Of a stretch of 64,000 bases of DNA, positions 62,039 through 64,000 are shown in pieces (the stretch's first letter is position 1; each line of letters begins with the position of its first letter). The DNA is taken from positions 62,001 through 126,000 of the forward strand of contig NZ_CADEAD010000002.1 in NCBI RefSeq assembly GCF_902825145.1. The letters run 5' to 3'. A program made the position numbers and the translations under genes. The DNA comes from Bartonella phoceensis. Its GTDB lineage: Bacteria; Pseudomonadota; Alphaproteobacteria; Rhizobiales; Rhizobiaceae. Under the pieces are notes generated by a model. It saw only the letters and a list, made by a program, of their open reading frames with translations, did not search any database and was not told the DNA's origin.

Positions 62039-62440
62039 CTAAACAATGCTATATCCAATAACCCAAATTGCAAAAGTAATAATAAGAGAAATAAACACTG
62101 TAGCCCAGGCAGTTACTGTTGCCTTTTTTTTAGCCAAAAGGCTAGGTTTCAGATCCCAAACAATATGACGAAGTCCACCAACCATGTGATGGATCCCCGC
62201 AAGTGTATAAAGCAACAAGATACAAAGTCCGAACCAAGAACTATAAATCTCATGAATTGTTTTGAATGTCTCAGCCCCACAGCTGACTGAAACTAACCAA
62301 ACAGCAAGAAAGACTATTCCGAAATAAAGCGCTATACCAGTCATCCGATGCGCAATCGACATTGCCATCGTAATAGTCCAACGGTAAATACTTATATGGG
62401 GAGAACGAGGGCGCTCTTTCATCCTGATTGTCTCTGTCAT
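62039..62440 (-). CDS. sdhC: Succinate dehydrogenase cytochrome b556 subunit
   Basis: 133 residues. The signature RPRSPHISIYRWTITMAMSIAHRMTG is at the N-terminus, and three membrane segments follow. GIHHMVGGLRHIVWD near residue 90 carries the heme histidine. I chose the ATG at 62440 (MTETIRMKE). A GTG eight codons upstream (62464) is in frame but less likely. It is the first gene of sdhCDAB, 18 nt ahead of sdhD. Confidence 0.94.
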   Translation of the reverse strand: MTETIRMKERPRSPHISIYRWTITMAMSIAHRMTGIALYFGIVFLAVWLVSVSCGAETFKTIHEIYSSWFGLCILLLYTLAGIHHMVGGLRHIVWDLKPSLLAKKKATVTAWATVFISLIITFAIWVIGYSIV

Positions 62441-62924
62441 AAAATACCCTGACCTGATTTTCACTGCAGCTGCATCATAAGCGATAAGATTCGCACAAAA
62501 TGACCACCTGCATTAGCATTTCCATTTATTTGGCACTTTAAAGATACCAATATCACAGGTCGGTTATCTCAAATAACGGATTAAAGGTCACGCACAAAAA
62601 AACCGATCGTTCTACAGACAAGTAACTGTAAAAAACGTCTCAATCTAATATACTTTTATCTTCACGTCAAAGGTTTAACATCGTTTCTCAAATATAAATA
62701 TGCATTTTTTCAAGTATACACATCCCCATCTCTAAATACGAATAATAACCCTTGGATTCTTGAATTCCAGCAAAGATTTAAGAGAAATAAGATGCAAAAA
62801 ATCTGAGAAGAACAACATCTCACGTGCACTTTAAAACCCTTTTATTGCACTGTAACAAGAACTAAGAAAAGTAAACGAGCAACACACAAAACTGTTTATG
62901 CATAAATTCTAGCAGACACAGCAT
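62441..62924. other. intergenic, rplS to sdhC
   Basis: About 480 nt, AT-rich. It must contain the sdhCDAB promoter. No coding frame or RNA was recognised. Confidence 0.5.
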
Positions 62925-63365
62925 TTATTCGGCAACTTGTGTTTCAGCATCTGCACGCATAGCTGCTGCTTGTGCAACTTCAGCAACCTTTTCGCCTTTT
63001 TTCCGGTGATCTCTCTTCTCAGCGATACGTGCAGCTTTACCCCTCAAACCACGAAGATAATAAAGTTTTGCACGACGCACTTTACCCCGACGCATAAGCT
63101 CAACACCTTCAATCAAAGGAGAATAAACCGGAAAGACACGTTCAACACCTTCACCATAAGAAATCTTGCGCACTGTAAAGGTCTCATTCAACCCACCACC
63201 TGAGCGCGCAATACAAATCCCTTCATAGGCCTGAACACGTGTACGTGTACCTTCGCTCACGCGTACCATAACACGAACTGTATCTCCTGGCTGAAAGGCT
63301 GGAAATTGGCGTTTTGCTTCAATCTTTGCACATTGTTCAGCTTCAAGCTGTGCGATAATATTCAT
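62925..63365 (-). CDS. rplS: 50S ribosomal protein L19
   Basis: 146 residues. The L19 core is clear: [35 protein letters not shown], then [31 protein letters not shown]-terminal extension of about 30 mostly Ala/Glu/Lys residues is usual in Rhizobiales. It lies downstream of trmD on the same strand, 215 nt away, as in the common trmD-rplS order. Confidence 0.96.
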   Translation of the reverse strand: MNIIAQLEAEQCAKIEAKRQFPAFQPGDTVRVMVRVSEGTRTRVQAYEGICIARSGGGLNETFTVRKISYGEGVERVFPVYSPLIEGVELMRRGKVRRAKLYYLRGLRGKAARIAEKRDHRKKGEKVAEVAQAAAMRADAETQVAE

Positions 63366-63580
63366 TTCTTTTATCCTTCATGTTCTTTATCGAACAGTCA
63401 GAGCGCTCAACTCTTGCCAAAAAAGCCTTTTTACACAAAAAAGAAGTTCTTTAGGCTATGCGTTACGCAGGAGCGAATGCACCATTCCTTCAATTTTAAT
63501 TCTGGAACTACAGAAAACCCTTCAATTAAGAAAACTCTCCCAAAAGAAAGCTATTGCAATACACTACCTTACAATATGAA

Positions 63581-64000
63581 TCAAGTTTTCTGACGATTTT
63601 TATCATAACGCGCATAAAGATCAGGACGACGTTGACGTGTTAAGAGTTCGGATTGTTGTTGACGCCAATCTGCAATAGCTTTGTGATGACCTGATGTTAA
63701 TACTGGTGGAATGCTCCGTCCTTCGAAAAGAGAAGGACGCGTATACTGAGGATGCTCGAGCAAATCATTCTCAAAACTTTCACATCTTGCAGAAGCCTTA
63801 TTGCCCATAACTCCGGGAAGAAGACGTACAATTGCATCCAAGAGAACCAATGCCGCCGTTTCCCCCCCTGAAAGAATATAATCACCTATAGACACTTCTT
63901 CCAATTCCCGTGCTTCTATTATTCGCTCATCTACACCCTCAAAACGTCCACAAACTAATGTCACTCCCGATTCACGGACCAAAGAGCGGGCATAAGTTTG
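63581..64000 (-). CDS. trmD: tRNA (guanine-N1)-methyltransferase TrmD, C-terminal part (partial)
   Basis: The frame is open to the window end, giving about 139 C-terminal residues. The SAM-binding trefoil-knot region is present ([14 protein letters not shown], then [32 protein letters not shown]). EHPQYTRP and [16 protein letters not shown] of the C-terminal domain follow. TrmD makes m1G37 in tRNA and prevents frameshifting. The 5' part lies beyond the window. Confidence 0.94.
   Translation of the reverse strand, partial: QTYARSLVRESGVTLVCGRFEGVDERIIEARELEEVSIGDYILSGGETAALVLLDAIVRLLPGVMGNKASARCESFENDLLEHPQYTRPSLFEGRSIPPVLTSGHHKAIADWRQQQSELLTRQRRPDLYARYDKNRQKT

Overview
The window is a stretch of an alphaproteobacterial chromosome that fits Bartonella. 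The sequence is AT-rich, the core genes are of rhizobial type and order (fdxA-carD, atpHAGDC, ftsEX, sdhCDAB, rplS next to trmD), and intergenic regions are long and empty, with gene relics in several places. The strongest genus marker is a Trw type IV secretion locus with multiplied trwL and trwJ/trwI/trwH genes and no coupling protein or relaxase, as described for Trw-carrying Bartonella. The species cannot be fixed from the sequence alone.

Layout. 1-6.5 kb: the end of a helicase gene, fdxA, carD, rpmF, the isoprenoid genes ispA and ispG (convergent) and a small DUF883/ElaB-like membrane protein. 6.9-9.6 kb: an EmrA/EmrB-type drug efflux pair lying directly behind the F1 ATP synthase operon atpHAGDC (9.6-14.8 kb). 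15-22.7 kb: priA, a small transaldolase, lptE, leuS and a YggS-type PLP protein. 22.7-24.5 kb: a gene-poor AT-rich gap. 24.5-29.3 kb: acs, then ftsE-ftsX and a YdcF-like gene. 29.3-30.9 kb: a relic zone holding the decayed C-terminal part of what looks like a type ISP restriction-modification/helicase protein. 31-35.7 kb: an outer-membrane factor/MacA/MacB tripartite exporter. 35.8-41.5 kb: xthA, lolA, ftsK and a UbiH-family hydroxylase.

42.4-57.7 kb is the most notable region. A divergent H-NS-like gene is followed by a VirB1/TrwN-like protein without a recognisable catalytic glutamate, a small unknown gene, five trwL-type pilin genes (one truncated), trwM, trwK, trwJ1, trwI1, a dead trwH1, trwJ2, a dead trwI2, an intact trwH2, and trwG, trwF, trwE and trwD. 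Sequence fossils show how the locus grew. The trwL repeat units appear to carry a copy of the 3' end of the gene upstream of trwL1. The J-I-H duplication carries a broken 5' piece of trwG. The intact set amounts to one secretion channel with several alternative surface subunits (TrwL and TrwJ), which matches the known role of Bartonella Trw in erythrocyte adhesion rather than DNA transfer.

57.7-59 kb is empty. It is followed by sdhCDAB (complex II), rplS and the 3' part of trmD, which runs off the window end.

No tRNA, rRNA, CRISPR array or intact insertion sequence was recognised.
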